Below the pieces are notes generated by a model. The model worked only from the letters and a program-made list of their open reading frames with translations. It made no database searches and was not told where the DNA came from. Positions 1-9,935 of a DNA stretch of 64,000 nt are shown here, one piece after another. Source of the DNA: Hydractinia symbiolongicarpus (taxonomy: Eukaryota > Cnidaria > Hydrozoa > Anthoathecata > Hydractiniidae); assembly GCF_029227915.1 (NCBI RefSeq), contig NC_079878.1, forward strand, positions 12,648,001 through 12,712,000, given 5' to 3'. Position 1 is the first letter of the stretch. Every line of letters begins with the position of its first letter. The translations under genes were made by a program, and so were the position numbers.

Positions 1-43
1 ATAAACTTAAATAAATAAATAGTTAATTTCAAATAAAGATATA

Positions 44-817
44 ATGGCTTCGTCTTTTACACTTGCCAACTTAAGTGACATTGTGGGAAAATCTAAATCA
101 CAAATTGATAAATTCACAAAGCCAGATTTGGTTCAATTTTTGATAAAAGTTCAGGATGAAGTGAAAGAAAAGGTTGGGCTGAAAGAAATAAAAGACAGCG
201 TAGATGAAATCAAAAATAATGTTCTTAAACGAATTCTCGACGACAACAAAAATATGAAAAAAAGAATTAGATTACTTGAAAAGGAAAACGACGAAATTTA
301 CGAATCTCAAATTAACCTTGAAATGAAGATTAACGCCCAGGACCAATACTCCAGAAGAAATAATCTGGAAATCATTGGCATATCAGATGATATCGCTGAT
401 CGAAATCTCGAAGCAAAGGTAATAAGCATTCTTCAGGAAATCGGTGTTACCTGTGATTGTAACGAAATTGAGGCTTGTCATCGCCTACCAAAGTCAAAGA
501 GGGAAAGAGACTCGAAATTTCCAAAGCGCACTATAGTTAGGTTCGTCAACAGGAAAAAGGCTGAAAAAGCGCTCGAAAACCGTAAAAAGTTGAAAGACAG
601 TGTAAATCATCGTAAAGTTGTTATTTCAGATAATCTTTGCCCAGCTTATAAAGCCCTGTTGGGAATGAGCAGTCAATTATATCACGAAGGTAGAATTGCA
701 TCATCTTGGTCTTGGAAGGGTAATGTTTTTATTAAACCAAATATAACAGATGAACCTTTTAAAATTTTTCACGTAAGCGACTTAGATTATTATTATGACG
801 ATGTTTCCTTGGAATAA
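44..817 (+). CDS. LINE ORF1 protein (coiled coil plus RNA-binding-like domain)
   Basis: A 257-residue protein encoded just upstream of the retrotransposon ORF2. The N-terminal third is short and charged. Residues about 45-100 are rich in K/E with a heptad-like pattern, consistent with a trimerising coiled coil. A segment starting near residue 104 (QYSRRNNLEIIGI) resembles the start of the RRM-like region of L1/CR1 ORF1 proteins, followed by conserved-looking ACHRLPK and RTIVRFVNRKKAE stretches. ORF1 proteins bind element RNA and package it with ORF2 protein; that role is known for the family and inferred here. The ATG at 44 is the first in frame. No CCHC knuckle is seen. Confidence 0.85.
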   Translation: MASSFTLANLSDIVGKSKSQIDKFTKPDLVQFLIKVQDEVKEKVGLKEIKDSVDEIKNNVLKRILDDNKNMKKRIRLLEKENDEIYESQINLEMKINAQDQYSRRNNLEIIGISDDIADRNLEAKVISILQEIGVTCDCNEIEACHRLPKSKRERDSKFPKRTIVRFVNRKKAEKALENRKKLKDSVNHRKVVISDNLCPAYKALLGMSSQLYHEGRIASSWSWKGNVFIKPNITDEPFKIFHVSDLDYYYDDVSLE

Positions 818-858
818 GGTAAATTTTTAAACGTGTCTTTTTCGCGCCAAAAAAAGGC

Positions 859-859
<1 letters not shown>

Positions 860-898
<39 letters not shown>
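860..898 (+). repeat. 39-bp T homopolymer between LINE ORFs
   Basis: An uninterrupted run of T lies in the inter-ORF spacer. It is preceded by a small hairpin-forming stretch (CGCC, seven A, GGCG) and followed by ATTT tetranucleotide repeats at about 920-935. The length may be an assembly or polymerase-slippage estimate. Confidence 0.95.
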
Positions 899-1171
899 CG
901 TTCACTCGATTTAATAATCTATTTATTTATTTATTTTTGCGCGCTTGCTTGCTGAATCGGTCATAATAATCAATTTTCACTCCCCTGTAGTTTATCATCT
1001 TGTCTAGCTTTTGAAACGCTAAACACATCTTTTGACACATCCCATTGTCATTTTGTGTGTTGTGTCATTTCCTGCTTGTTTTCGTTTGCTCTCATACGTG
1101 ATTATCTTGTTTCTATAGGCTTGTTGATAAATTTTGTGTGATATTTTTATGTTCTGTGTGTTCACTTAAAA

Positions 1172-4100
1172 ATGATAAATTTTCCGTGTGGTGTCTGTGG
1201 AAAGTCTGTTAATTCAAATCATAAGGCTATTCAGTGTGATATTTGTAAATTCTGGATTCATATTAAATGCAATGGTCTCAATGCTGATGATTATATATCT
1301 CTCCAAAACTCTGATGAACTTTGGTTCTGTTGTAAATGTATCAACAAAATTCTCCCCTTTGGCTCAACAACTCCCCCCTTAGTTTATGACAAGAGTCTTT
1401 CCTCTATGGAAATGAAAAGGTTTCTCTCCCAGCTCAACTCTATTGAAATCAACGAGGTCCCCCATCCTGAAACCATGGGTGGTGTCAACTGCAAATATTA
1501 CGATCCAATTGAATTCTCTGCCCTTCAAGTTAATTCTGATAAATTCTCCCTTTTTCATATGAATATCGCCTCTCTGTCTAAACATATTGATGAACTAAAG
1601 ATTCTGTTAGGTCAACTTGGGCATGACTTCAGTGTTATTGGTATCACTGAGACCAAATTCCAGACTAAAATCCCACCTATTAACTGCGATCTATCGGGTT
1701 ATTCCTTCACGCACACACCTACTGAAGGTGAAAAGGGTGGTGCTCTTTTGTACATCCCTAATCACTTGCAATTTATTGAACGTCCCGACCTGGATACTCT
1801 TGCATATAAAAGCAAGGAGCTTGAATCTAAATTCATTGAAATTATACGGGCCAAAGATAGAAACATGATTGTTGGATGCATCTACAGACATCCCTCGATG
1901 TCTGTTGATGAGTTCAACAATCATTTTTTATTGCCTCTTCTTGAGAAAGCGTCTTCAGATAACAAGTCTATCTTCCTCCTTGGAGACTTTAATATTGACC
2001 TTCTAAAGTCTGAAACAGTCAAAGAAGTGTCCGATTACATCGATATTACTTCGCAATTTAACTTACTCCCGCATATAATTCTTCCCACAAGAGTTACTGA
2101 AGTTTCTAGCACGATTATTGATAATATTTATTTTAGTTCAGCCAAGTGGGACACTGTGTCTGGTAATATTATAAGTTCAATATCTGACCATTTCCCTCAG
2201 TTCTTAGTCTTAAAAAACTTGTCTGCAATCAATCCTTTGCACACCTCTGATGATATATTTGTTCATGATTGGAAGAAATTTCATCACAATGACTTTCTCA
2301 CCGAACTTCACAATAAAAATTGGGATGATATCCTACAATTGAATGTAGATGATCCCAACTTATCGTTTAACAATTTTTACAATTGTATCAACAGTCTATT
2401 GGTCAATCATGCTCCTCTAAAAAAAACATGCAACAAAAAAAGAAAAAAAAAATCCAATCCTTGGATTACTAATGGTATCCTTACCTCAATAATCAAAAGA
2501 GACCATCTCCATAAATGCTTTTTAAGAGAGAAAGATCCACTTTTAAAGTCTTCCTTGCTAGAGAGTTTTAAAAAGTACCGCAACAAAATTGTATCTCTAT
2601 GTAGAATGAGTAAGAGTAATTTCCTCAATAAATATTTTAGCAATAACCAAAAAAATATTGGCAATATTTGGAAAGGGGTTAAAAATATTATTTCTGTTCG
2701 TTCTTCTGTTTCTGCTTCTCCCACCTGTATGAACATTAATAACTCTGTTGTAACTGATCCAGTGACAATTGCTAATTCTTTTAATGATTACTTTGCTTCA
2801 ATTGCAGATAACATCAGAATGAATATCCCGTTCACTCGAAAACATTTCTCCTCTTTTCTAAAAAATTCTACTTCTAATTCGATGTTTCTTTCACCAACTG
2901 ATGATTTAGAAGTTCTGCATTGCATTTCTTCCCTTGACCCTGGTAAATCTTCTGGGCCATTCAGTATTCCTGCCCATATTTTAACTCTTGTTAAATCTGA
3001 ATTATCTATACCACTTTCAAAACTTATTAATTTGTCTTTCACAACTGGTATTTTTCCTACAAACCTAAAAACTGCCAAGACCATCCCTATTTATAAAAAA
3101 GGGTCCAAATTAGAATTAACAAATTACCGACCTATATCCTTACTCTCAAATATTGATAAAATATATGAAAAAATCATATACAAACGAGTGTATGGTTTTC
3201 TCGAAGCAAACAACGCCCTCTACAAGCATCAATTTGGCTTTAGGAAAAATTACTCGACTTCTCAAACACTTCTGAACATCTCTCAAAAAATTATGGATGC
3301 TCTTGATAAAGGAAATTATGCATGTGGAGTGTTCATTGATCTTCAAAAGGCTTTTGATACGGTTGATCATGAAATTTTGCTTAAAAAGCTTTTTCACTAT
3401 GGAATTCGTGGTACCCCACTCTCACTATTTAAGTCTTACTTAACAGGACGTCAACAGTTTGTATCCATCAATGGAAATATATCAACTAGTAATCTTATCA
3501 GGCATGGTGTCCCTCAGGGCTCTGTTTTAGGACCTCTTTTATTTTTAATTTATATTAACGACCTGCATTGTTCAATTAATTTTTCTTTGGTGCATCACTT
3601 TGCTGATGACACCAATCTCTTAAACTTCAGTAAATCTTTGAAACAACTGGCCAAACAAATGAATTTTGACCTCAAGCTTCTTTGCCATTGGCTCAATGCC
3701 AATAAAATTTCTCTTAATGCTAGTAAGACTGAGTACATTGTTTTTAAACATACACGGAAACCTCTTAATTACGATTTTAGGCTTTTTATCAATGGTAAAA
3801 GGCTTATACCTAGTAATTGTATTAAATATCTTGGTGTTCTATTAGATTCTGATTTAAGCTGGAAGTCTCAGATCAATGATACTGTTGCCAAGCTCAAGAG
3901 GGCCAATGGAGCTTTAGCTAAACTTCGTCACTTTGTGCCTTTAAATGTTCTTATTCTAGTTTACTATGCCATTTTTCATTCACACTTGCAATATTGTAAT
4001 CAAATTTGGGGTCAGCCAAACAGTCTTGATGTTAATCGTATTACTGTTTTGCAAAATTTTGCTATTAGACTCATGTCTTTTGAATCTCGAAGAGCATCAT

Positions 4101-4441
4101 CCAGTCACCTGTATGGTAATCTTGAGCTCCTCAAATTCTCTGATATTGTCAAATGTCACAATATTCTATTTTTACATAAACTATTTCATGAAAAATTGCC
4201 TGCTTCTATCCTTAATACATTTGCGGTTGACTTCACCCATGCTCAAGGCACTCGGGCAGAGAAAATTGGTTTGATCAATCTCCCTACCTTTAATACTATT
4301 TCTTTTGGTAAAAACTCAATTAGATTTAATGCCATTAATTCCTGGAATAAATTGCAGTCTTTAATGACTAGAAAATTTGTTTCCCTTGATTATTTTAATC
4401 TTAGAAGTGATCTGAAAAAGTACTTTGTTTCCTCTTACTAA
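1172..4441 (+). CDS. LINE ORF2: PHD finger, endonuclease, reverse transcriptase
   Basis: A 1089-residue polyprotein that nicks target DNA and reverse-transcribes element RNA. Residues 6-56 form a PHD finger with C6, C9, C22, C25, H30, C33, C53/C54 and C56. The AP-like endonuclease spans about 125-350, with FHMNIASL, GITETKF, GCIYRHP, LLGDFNID and the terminal ISDHFPQF motif. The reverse transcriptase spans about 630-900, with NYRPISLLS, the IDLQKAFDTVDH segment carrying the first catalytic Asp, HGVPQGSVLGPLLF and FADDT (D812, D813). A thumb/C-terminal region follows; no RNase H motif is evident. All catalytic signatures are present and the frame is open throughout. The ATG at 1172 places the PHD cysteines at the extreme N terminus. 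Confidence 0.93.
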   Translation: MINFPCGVCGKSVNSNHKAIQCDICKFWIHIKCNGLNADDYISLQNSDELWFCCKCINKILPFGSTTPPLVYDKSLSSMEMKRFLSQLNSIEINEVPHPETMGGVNCKYYDPIEFSALQVNSDKFSLFHMNIASLSKHIDELKILLGQLGHDFSVIGITETKFQTKIPPINCDLSGYSFTHTPTEGEKGGALLYIPNHLQFIERPDLDTLAYKSKELESKFIEIIRAKDRNMIVGCIYRHPSMSVDEFNNHFLLPLLEKASSDNKSIFLLGDFNIDLLKSETVKEVSDYIDITSQFNLLPHIILPTRVTEVSSTIIDNIYFSSAKWDTVSGNIISSISDHFPQFLVLKNLSAINPLHTSDDIFVHDWKKFHHNDFLTELHNKNWDDILQLNVDDPNLSFNNFYNCINSLLVNHAPLKKTCNKKRKKKSNPWITNGILTSIIKRDHLHKCFLREKDPLLKSSLLESFKKYRNKIVSLCRMSKSNFLNKYFSNNQKNIGNIWKGVKNIISVRSSVSASPTCMNINNSVVTDPVTIANSFNDYFASIADNIRMNIPFTRKHFSSFLKNSTSNSMFLSPTDDLEVLHCISSLDPGKSSGPFSIPAHILTLVKSELSIPLSKLINLSFTTGIFPTNLKTAKTIPIYKKGSKLELTNYRPISLLSNIDKIYEKIIYKRVYGFLEANNALYKHQFGFRKNYSTSQTLLNISQKIMDALDKGNYACGVFIDLQKAFDTVDHEILLKKLFHYGIRGTPLSLFKSYLTGRQQFVSINGNISTSNLIRHGVPQGSVLGPLLFLIYINDLHCSINFSLVHHFADDTNLLNFSKSLKQLAKQMNFDLKLLCHWLNANKISLNASKTEYIVFKHTRKPLNYDFRLFINGKRLIPSNCIKYLGVLLDSDLSWKSQINDTVAKLKRANGALAKLRHFVPLNVLILVYYAIFHSHLQYCNQIWGQPNSLDVNRITVLQNFAIRLMSFESRRASSSHLYGNLELLKFSDIVKCHNILFLHKLFHEKLPASILNTFAVDFTHAQGTRAEKIGLINLPTFNTISFGKNSIRFNAINSWNKLQSLMTRKFVSLDYFNLRSDLKKYFVSSY

Positions 4442-4746
4442 TCCTTCCTGAATTGTCAGACTTGGCCATTTGTTTCCCGCATGGTTGTTTATCATTTGAC
4501 CCACTTTTATGTGTGTGTTGTTTTGTGCGTCTCGTATCGTTTACTGTAATTGTCCAAGGGTGGCCATACCCTTTGCCTTAGCTTTATGCTATTAGGTATG
4601 GTCTCCCTTCAATAGCATTATATATTTTAATTTTGTTACCCTGACTAATTATGATATTTATTTTCTTTTTCTTTATATTTATTTTCTTTTAATTTTAATT
4701 GTATATATATAACTGCTATTGATAAATAAAATATCTATCTATCTAT
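4442..4746 (+). other. LINE 3' UTR and ATCT tail
   Basis: AT-rich sequence after the ORF2 stop ends in an AATAAAATATCTATCT-type tail at about 4724-4746. The short tandem repeat marks the probable 3' end of the retrotransposon. Confidence 0.6.
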
Positions 4747-5385
4747 TTTAAGCATATAAAGTGTGAATCAGGCTTTGATGAGCGCCCCTCAACATCGACA
4801 ACAGAAGGTCGCCCGTGTGACGCTAAATCGGATATATGGGAAAATAAACCACGAGCGAACCAAATGCTTTCATTTCATTGGTAAGCTGCTTTTGATTTGA
4901 CAACAATTGTTAGCGTGCTTAGCTTTGCTTTGCTTCAGCTGCATTACATTTTTTTAATTCTGTATCTTATGTAGATAAACCCTGACCATAAAAGATTGGA
5001 CATGAAAAATATTTGGTGTTGGCTAGCTAAGCGTCATCCAACCCACTCCATTTTTATTGTGCTTCGCTTTTAAAGCGTGACACAATAATAAGTCTGGTTA
5101 GTTTCCTCTGATCTGACATAGAATGTCCATTGGAAAAAAATTCACTATATTTTGATAGTGTCCGAATTTTTCATCAAAAATGATGTGAAAAGCAAAGAAA
5201 AACATACAAAGCTTTTATCTTTTCTTTGACTCATCTCACACAACCACGCCACAATGTTTTTCTGATTCTGAATTTCCTCTAAACTAAACTTGGACACACT
5301 TCACCATAATTTTTTAAATAACGAAGCAGAATTTATCAAATAAACGTTGCCTAAGAGGTTCCATGTGTCTTGCTCAGGGTTGTGT

Positions 5386-5540
5386 GACGCTGTAGCTTAG
5401 TGGTTCTAACTTTTGCACTTTGTGAGACCAGCGGCAGGTTAACCCAAGCCATGTGAGGGAAATTGGGGAGATGGCCCACTTTGTGTGCAGTTGGATGCTG
5501 CAGGGAGTTGTCTGGTTGAGTGCAGATCATAATTAGGTCT
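5386..5540 (+). mobile_element. tRNA-derived SINE, copy 1
   Basis: The head has a good pol III box A (TAGCTTAGTGG) at about 5393. The body from about 5432 (GGTTAACCCAAG, then ATGTGAGG, ATTGGGGAGAT, CACT, GTTGGAT) is shared in order with a second copy at 40 kb. The heads of the two copies differ more than the bodies. The 3' limit is uncertain. Confidence 0.6.
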
Positions 5541-5639
5541 GTGTACTCAAAATGAGCTTTAAATACTCTAGGACTCCCATCTCAGGATATGCCGTAAAAT
5601 GCCCAAATTAAGCATAGTGCTTACCAGTATAACAAGATT

Positions 5640-5705
5640 TTGATGCACTTATCTGTGAGTGTGCTTATCTGAGGGTGCGTTATCCAAAGGTGCGCTTATA
5701 AACGA
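5640..5705 (+). repeat. Degenerate 15-16 bp tandem repeat
   Basis: Four imperfect repeats of a unit resembling GTGCGCTTATCTGAG lie head to tail, ending in GTGCGCTTATAAACGAG. No coding role is apparent. Confidence 0.5.
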
Positions 5706-6712
5706 GTATAAAAAAATGCAAGGGAAAAAATGAAAGAAAAATTGAATAATTTTTTTTCAATAATTTATATTCATTTATTGATATCCTGAAAGCACTTGGG
5801 TCCTTGAAGGAGGATCGAACTTCTGTGTACATATATATATGCTGCAAAAATTTCATAAAAATTATATCCGTAACAAAGTTTTAAGTGAAACAAACATTGT
5901 ATTCTATCTCACTCTCTATATCTGGTCCTGATAACTTGTTTTAATGGTGCACAGAAACTCATTTTAAACAAGGTGCGCAAGTTATTAAGTATGAGTGTTC
6001 ATTTTAATGGCTGGATATAGTTGGACACAATTTTCTGAAATTTTTTTCACCAACCCACTGACTCTAACACCACTGCATTTGTCACAACTGCCTATAACTA
6101 TAGCTGCTTTTATTCATAATATTGTTTTTCTTTTCATACCTCAATACTCTTGGTTTGTGGGATTTGATGCCTGGATCTGACACTCAGGGAAAAAGTGATA
6201 AACACTGGAACCCTGCAATATAAGTGTTATATAGACAATAGCAAATCCATCAGGCTTGAAGTGAAAGTCTTGAATTTCTATTACTTTTCAATGTATAGCT
6301 ATATATACACGCTTTTTTATAAGCAACTGCATTTTTGGGTTCAGCCCTCTGCCAAAACTCAGCCTAGGCAGTTGCTTAATTTTGACCATATTCCAGCCTC
6401 AGTTTTGTAGCAACCATTTGCCTTTTAAAAAAAAAGTGTACTATTTGTTTGAATTTTTTAAAAATTTTAACACAATTTTTTCAAAAAAATATGTTGTTTT
6501 CTTTTGGATCAACTAAAAAATAATTTCAAACAACAATGTTTTTATTCCAAGCAGTAATATTTTTATCCCTTTTTGGTAATTTTTAACTGCAGTTACTGCA
6601 TTTTACAACAAAATATGGAGATTTCGAGTTTTCTACAGACTTATTTTTGTAAGTTTATAATGTAAGACAGTGAAGCCTGGCAGCTGTAATCTTCATTTAT
6701 GATTCATATAGC

Positions 6713-7381
6713 ATACTTTAATGGGATATATTTTCGTGGGGATTAAATTTTACAGATTTGGGTACTATCTACGAAAATCTTGAAAAATTCCTTGATCCGC
6801 AAAATTCAAAATTTTTCTTTTTTTTGTTTTCAGTCTAAGGGTTCCTTTTTTGTTGGCCTAATTTTTCAACCAATACTGAAGATAAAATGACAAAGGTCTC
6901 GAATCAGTTGACCCTTTCAAGGATATTAAACCTTTGCTCCCAGCTTCTTAATGAAGATCATCAAATGAATTTGAGTTCTCTTCCAGCCTTACGGATGAAC
7001 AATTGAAAGTTCCTTACCCGATGAAGTGAAATAGTAGTGGATGTAACGGATTAAGAATCAGCTTTTTTTTAATTCAATTAGAATTTCGTTTCTTATTTTA
7101 TCTATGTGCTTATTCCACCTGACGTTATAGTTGTGTTGAAACAGCTTTAAACTAAAATGCAAAACTACACTCTGTCTCGGTTGTAGAAATGACCGGTGTA
7201 ACAAGGGTCAGCAAGACAGTGCTATTCCGCTCAGAACCCTTTTGACAACTTATTTTACTTTTTTCAAAAATTGCTAATATGACCTCATCCGCAAAAATAA
7301 GTCCCCATGAAATGCTAGAATTTTGCGGATGAGCTTTACCGCTAAATTTAATCCCTGCAAAAATTTATCTCATTAAAGTAT
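6713..7381. mobile_element. MITE with long terminal inverted repeats
   Basis: The left end (ATACTTTAATGGGATATATT from 6713) and the reverse complement of the right end (ATACTTTAATGAGATAAATT from 7381) match over about 40 bp, including GGGATTAAATTT. Because TA reads the same on both strands, the outer TA pairs may be a 2-bp target duplication, as in Tc1/mariner-type elements. There is no ORF inside. Internal segments near 6790 and 7290 also repeat in inverted form (ATCCGCAAAA and TTTTGCGGAT). Confidence 0.7.
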
Positions 7382-8141
7382 TCCTCATTTTAGAACAAAA
7401 TACACTGATGTGCAGCTGTGTTTTCGACATTTTCAAACAAAATTTAATGCAGCCGGCATGTTTTTGTCATTTTAGAACAAAATAAACCTTATGCGACGAT
7501 GTATAACTGTCATCTCATCTAAATTAATAATTTATTCGTAAAACCAGTTTTTATAAAATTAATAGCAGAAGGTTGCATAATGTTTTTCTTGTCACCTATA
7601 TATTTCTGAAAAATTAAAAGATACATTCTTAATTGCAACATACAGGCAAAGTTACATTCTTATTATGTTTTATTTTTTTGTCAAAATCTTAGTTTTAATA
7701 AAAGATGTGTACTACATATTCTGATCATTTTGATTTTTTTATGCTTGAAGATTAATGTAAAATATTCATAAAATAAAATTAAGAAATACAGTATCTGTGA
7801 GTATTGTTGAAATAAAACAAAGTTCATATGAGCATATATAAATGATCTAAACAGCCATAAGCCAGTATTAGGTGGCTGACCTCTTTGTTTTGTTTAGAAT
7901 TATAAAAAAAAACTGTGTAAAATATTGTTTTAGAGGTCGGTATTGACACTTGTTTGAATGTTCAAATTTCACCTTAATTTCACATTTTGGAATTTTCTCT
8001 TTCATCAATGTATATTTATGATTTCCCTTTATTTCAAACTTACCCTCACACATGCTATTTACTCCAATAATCTCCAACTATCCCCTTTAACATATCTCCC
8101 ATACCATTATGGCCATTATATTATTCTAACTATTATTTTTT

Positions 8142-8168
8142 AGGTTAGAAAAAGAGTCAATATATAGC
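8142..8168 (+). promoter_or_regulatory. 3' splice site and 5' UTR of the PAQR gene
   Basis: A run TATTATTTTTTAG ends at about 8142 and is followed by a very short leader before the ATG at 8169. An upstream non-coding exon or a trans-spliced leader would explain this; no matching donor exon was identified. Confidence 0.45.
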
Positions 8169-9032
8169 ATGAGTTATCCTAATTTATGTGCCTTCAAAGA
8201 ATGTCCGGAGCATCTACAATCAAACGAATACATTTTGCATGGATACCGTGTTGATTTTTCAAAACTGCAGTGCATAAAAAGTATTTTTATGTTGACAAAT
8301 GAAACTATAAATGTATGGTCACATTTACTTGGAGTAATCTTCTTTCTGTATGCCCTCATTAGGGTGAATTTTAAAGTTTTGGTTTGTTATGAATTAAGCA
8401 CGCCAGCTGATCACATAGTAATGAGTTTATTTTGTCTGTGTTTTATGACATGTTTATTACTATCTACATTTTATCATATATTCTCATGCCATTCAAAGGA
8501 GTATTATGAATGCTGTTTAAGATTTGACTTGATGGGAATTTCACTAAGTTTGTGGGGTTGTTACATTCCGTCTATTTATTATGGCTTCTACTGTTTTAAA
8601 ATATGGAGAACGTTTTACACGGCAGCAGTTGTGATGATGATGCTGCTAAACATGGCTTTCCAAATTTGCCCGAAACGCGTCTACACTCAAAAAACAGATT
8701 ACCGAAGAGTGATATTTTTTGTGTTAATGTGCCTTTTTGGTGTGTTTCCAGCGATTCATTGGGTATATATACTTGGACTGTCAAATGCATTAGTACTAAC
8801 CTTTATCCCCAAGGTTGTAATGATGTATGTGTTTGGATTAATTGCCTTCATATTTTATATAACAAAGATCCCAGAAAAGTTAAAACCGGGTTGGTTTGAC
8901 TATATTGGATCAAGTCATCAGCTTTGGCATATTGCTGTGTTAGCTGCAATGATTTGGTGGTACTTTACTGCATTGGAATTTATAGAGCTTCGTTTGCACA
9001 GTAAACATTCCTGTGCATTAGATATTGTATAA
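8169..9032 (+). CDS. PAQR3: PAQR-family seven-transmembrane protein, PAQR3-like
   Basis: A 287-residue single-exon membrane protein. It carries the PAQR signatures in order: LTNETINVWSHLLG at 42-55, S99-x3-H103 in STFYHIFSCH, D120, and SSHQLWHI at 248-255 with H250 and H254. In adiponectin receptors the equivalent three histidines, serine and aspartate form a zinc site linked to hydrolase (ceramidase-like) activity; all are present here. The N-terminal YILHGYRVDF followed by CIKSIF, and the overall length, fit PAQR3 (RKTG), a Golgi protein that tethers Raf kinases in vertebrates. Orthology to PAQR3 is inferred from motif resemblance, and the Golgi role is transferred from the family. Seven hydrophobic segments lie between residues 49 and 268. 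The ATG follows a splice acceptor by about 26 bp. Confidence 0.9.
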   Translation: MSYPNLCAFKECPEHLQSNEYILHGYRVDFSKLQCIKSIFMLTNETINVWSHLLGVIFFLYALIRVNFKVLVCYELSTPADHIVMSLFCLCFMTCLLLSTFYHIFSCHSKEYYECCLRFDLMGISLSLWGCYIPSIYYGFYCFKIWRTFYTAAVVMMMLLNMAFQICPKRVYTQKTDYRRVIFFVLMCLFGVFPAIHWVYILGLSNALVLTFIPKVVMMYVFGLIAFIFYITKIPEKLKPGWFDYIGSSHQLWHIAVLAAMIWWYFTALEFIELRLHSKHSCALDIV

Positions 9033-9895
9033 ATTCATGCTAGTATAATACTCTCATTTTATAAATAGCATATATAATTTTTAATATATAAATTGGTTGT
9101 TTTCGCACATTGCAGCCAGGCTGTTTTGGAGTGCATTACTTTGACTGAAGCATCCCAGGAACATGGCAGATAAAATTTGTTGTTCCCACAAGTTTTCTTT
9201 TTATGTAACAGTGGGACAAGTGCTTGCGCTCTGTCATCTTTACCTCACTTGTCAAAAAACCACAGTGCGTCCCAAAACATCCTGCCTTTGCAGGAATTTT
9301 TTCATACTATATATATAGCATATATCTTTTGTTATGTTATATCATTTGTGTATATTTCTTTTGTATGTGAAAAAACAGAGCACTTTTCAATATTGCAACA
9401 AGCAAGAGCTGTAAAATGAACAATACTTTGAGTTTTTATTACCAGTTTGTGTATAAGTACACATGGAATCCATTTAATAGAAACATTTTTAATATAATAT
9501 TGTATATATATTCACAATGTGTAGGTTCAATTTTTTACTAAAATTTTTATTTATATACCACAGGAAGTTATTAAGCATATAGTTTAGGCATATATATTTT
9601 AGATAGTATAGGAATATTTCATTTATTTGACACTAGCCCAAAGTAAAAATTGTATAATGTTAATATTTACGAAAAACATTGCTAAATAATCATCTTTTAG
9701 ATTTTGGGTGCATAAACCACCTACAAATATTATGGCTAGTAACAATAATAACACCAGCACAAGGCTTTAATGGGAACCCGTGGCATAAAGTGACATTTGG
9801 ACATTTTCTGTTATCAGTATGCGTTTACGAACTTTATCTTTGCATAGATATTATAAAGTTAAATGGATTAACATTAAATTTTTTGCCAAAATGAC

Positions 9896-9935
9896 ACTCG
9901 TTTGCTGCTCACGCGACTCGTTTGCTGCTCACGCG
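9896..9935 (+). repeat. Perfect 20-bp tandem duplication
   Basis: The unit ACTCGTTTGCTGCTCACGCG occurs twice with no spacer. It is more GC-rich than its surroundings. Confidence 0.95.

Larger units (their letters stand above)
1..4746 (+). mobile_element. Non-LTR retrotransposon (LINE), CR1/jockey-like, two intact ORFs
   Basis: A LINE reading left to right: ORF1 (44-817), a spacer with a 39-base T run, ORF2 (1172-4441), about 290 bp of 3' UTR, then a short ATCT microsatellite tail ending near 4746. ORF2 joins a PHD finger, an AP-type endonuclease and a reverse transcriptase, the architecture of CR1/L2/jockey-group LINEs. A short tandem repeat instead of a poly(A) tail also fits CR1-type elements. 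The 5' end lies at or beyond the window edge, so full length cannot be judged. Both ORFs are free of stops and frameshifts, which suggests a young copy. Clade assignment within the CR1/jockey group is inference. Confidence 0.9.
4747..8168. other. Gene-free interval between LINE and PAQR gene
   Basis: No convincing exon is seen. It contains a somewhat GC-richer start (4780-4860), a SINE (about 5386-5540), a degenerate short tandem array (5640-5705), a MITE (6713-7381) and two copies of a 17-bp segment CATTTTAGAACAAAATA near 7387 and 7470. The last 100 bases are pyrimidine-rich and end in a strong 3' splice site before the PAQR start codon. Confidence 0.5.

Noticed and set aside
5995-6410. Two short plus-strand open frames
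   Set aside because: Low-complexity hydrophobic residues without motifs, in an AT-rich intergenic region.
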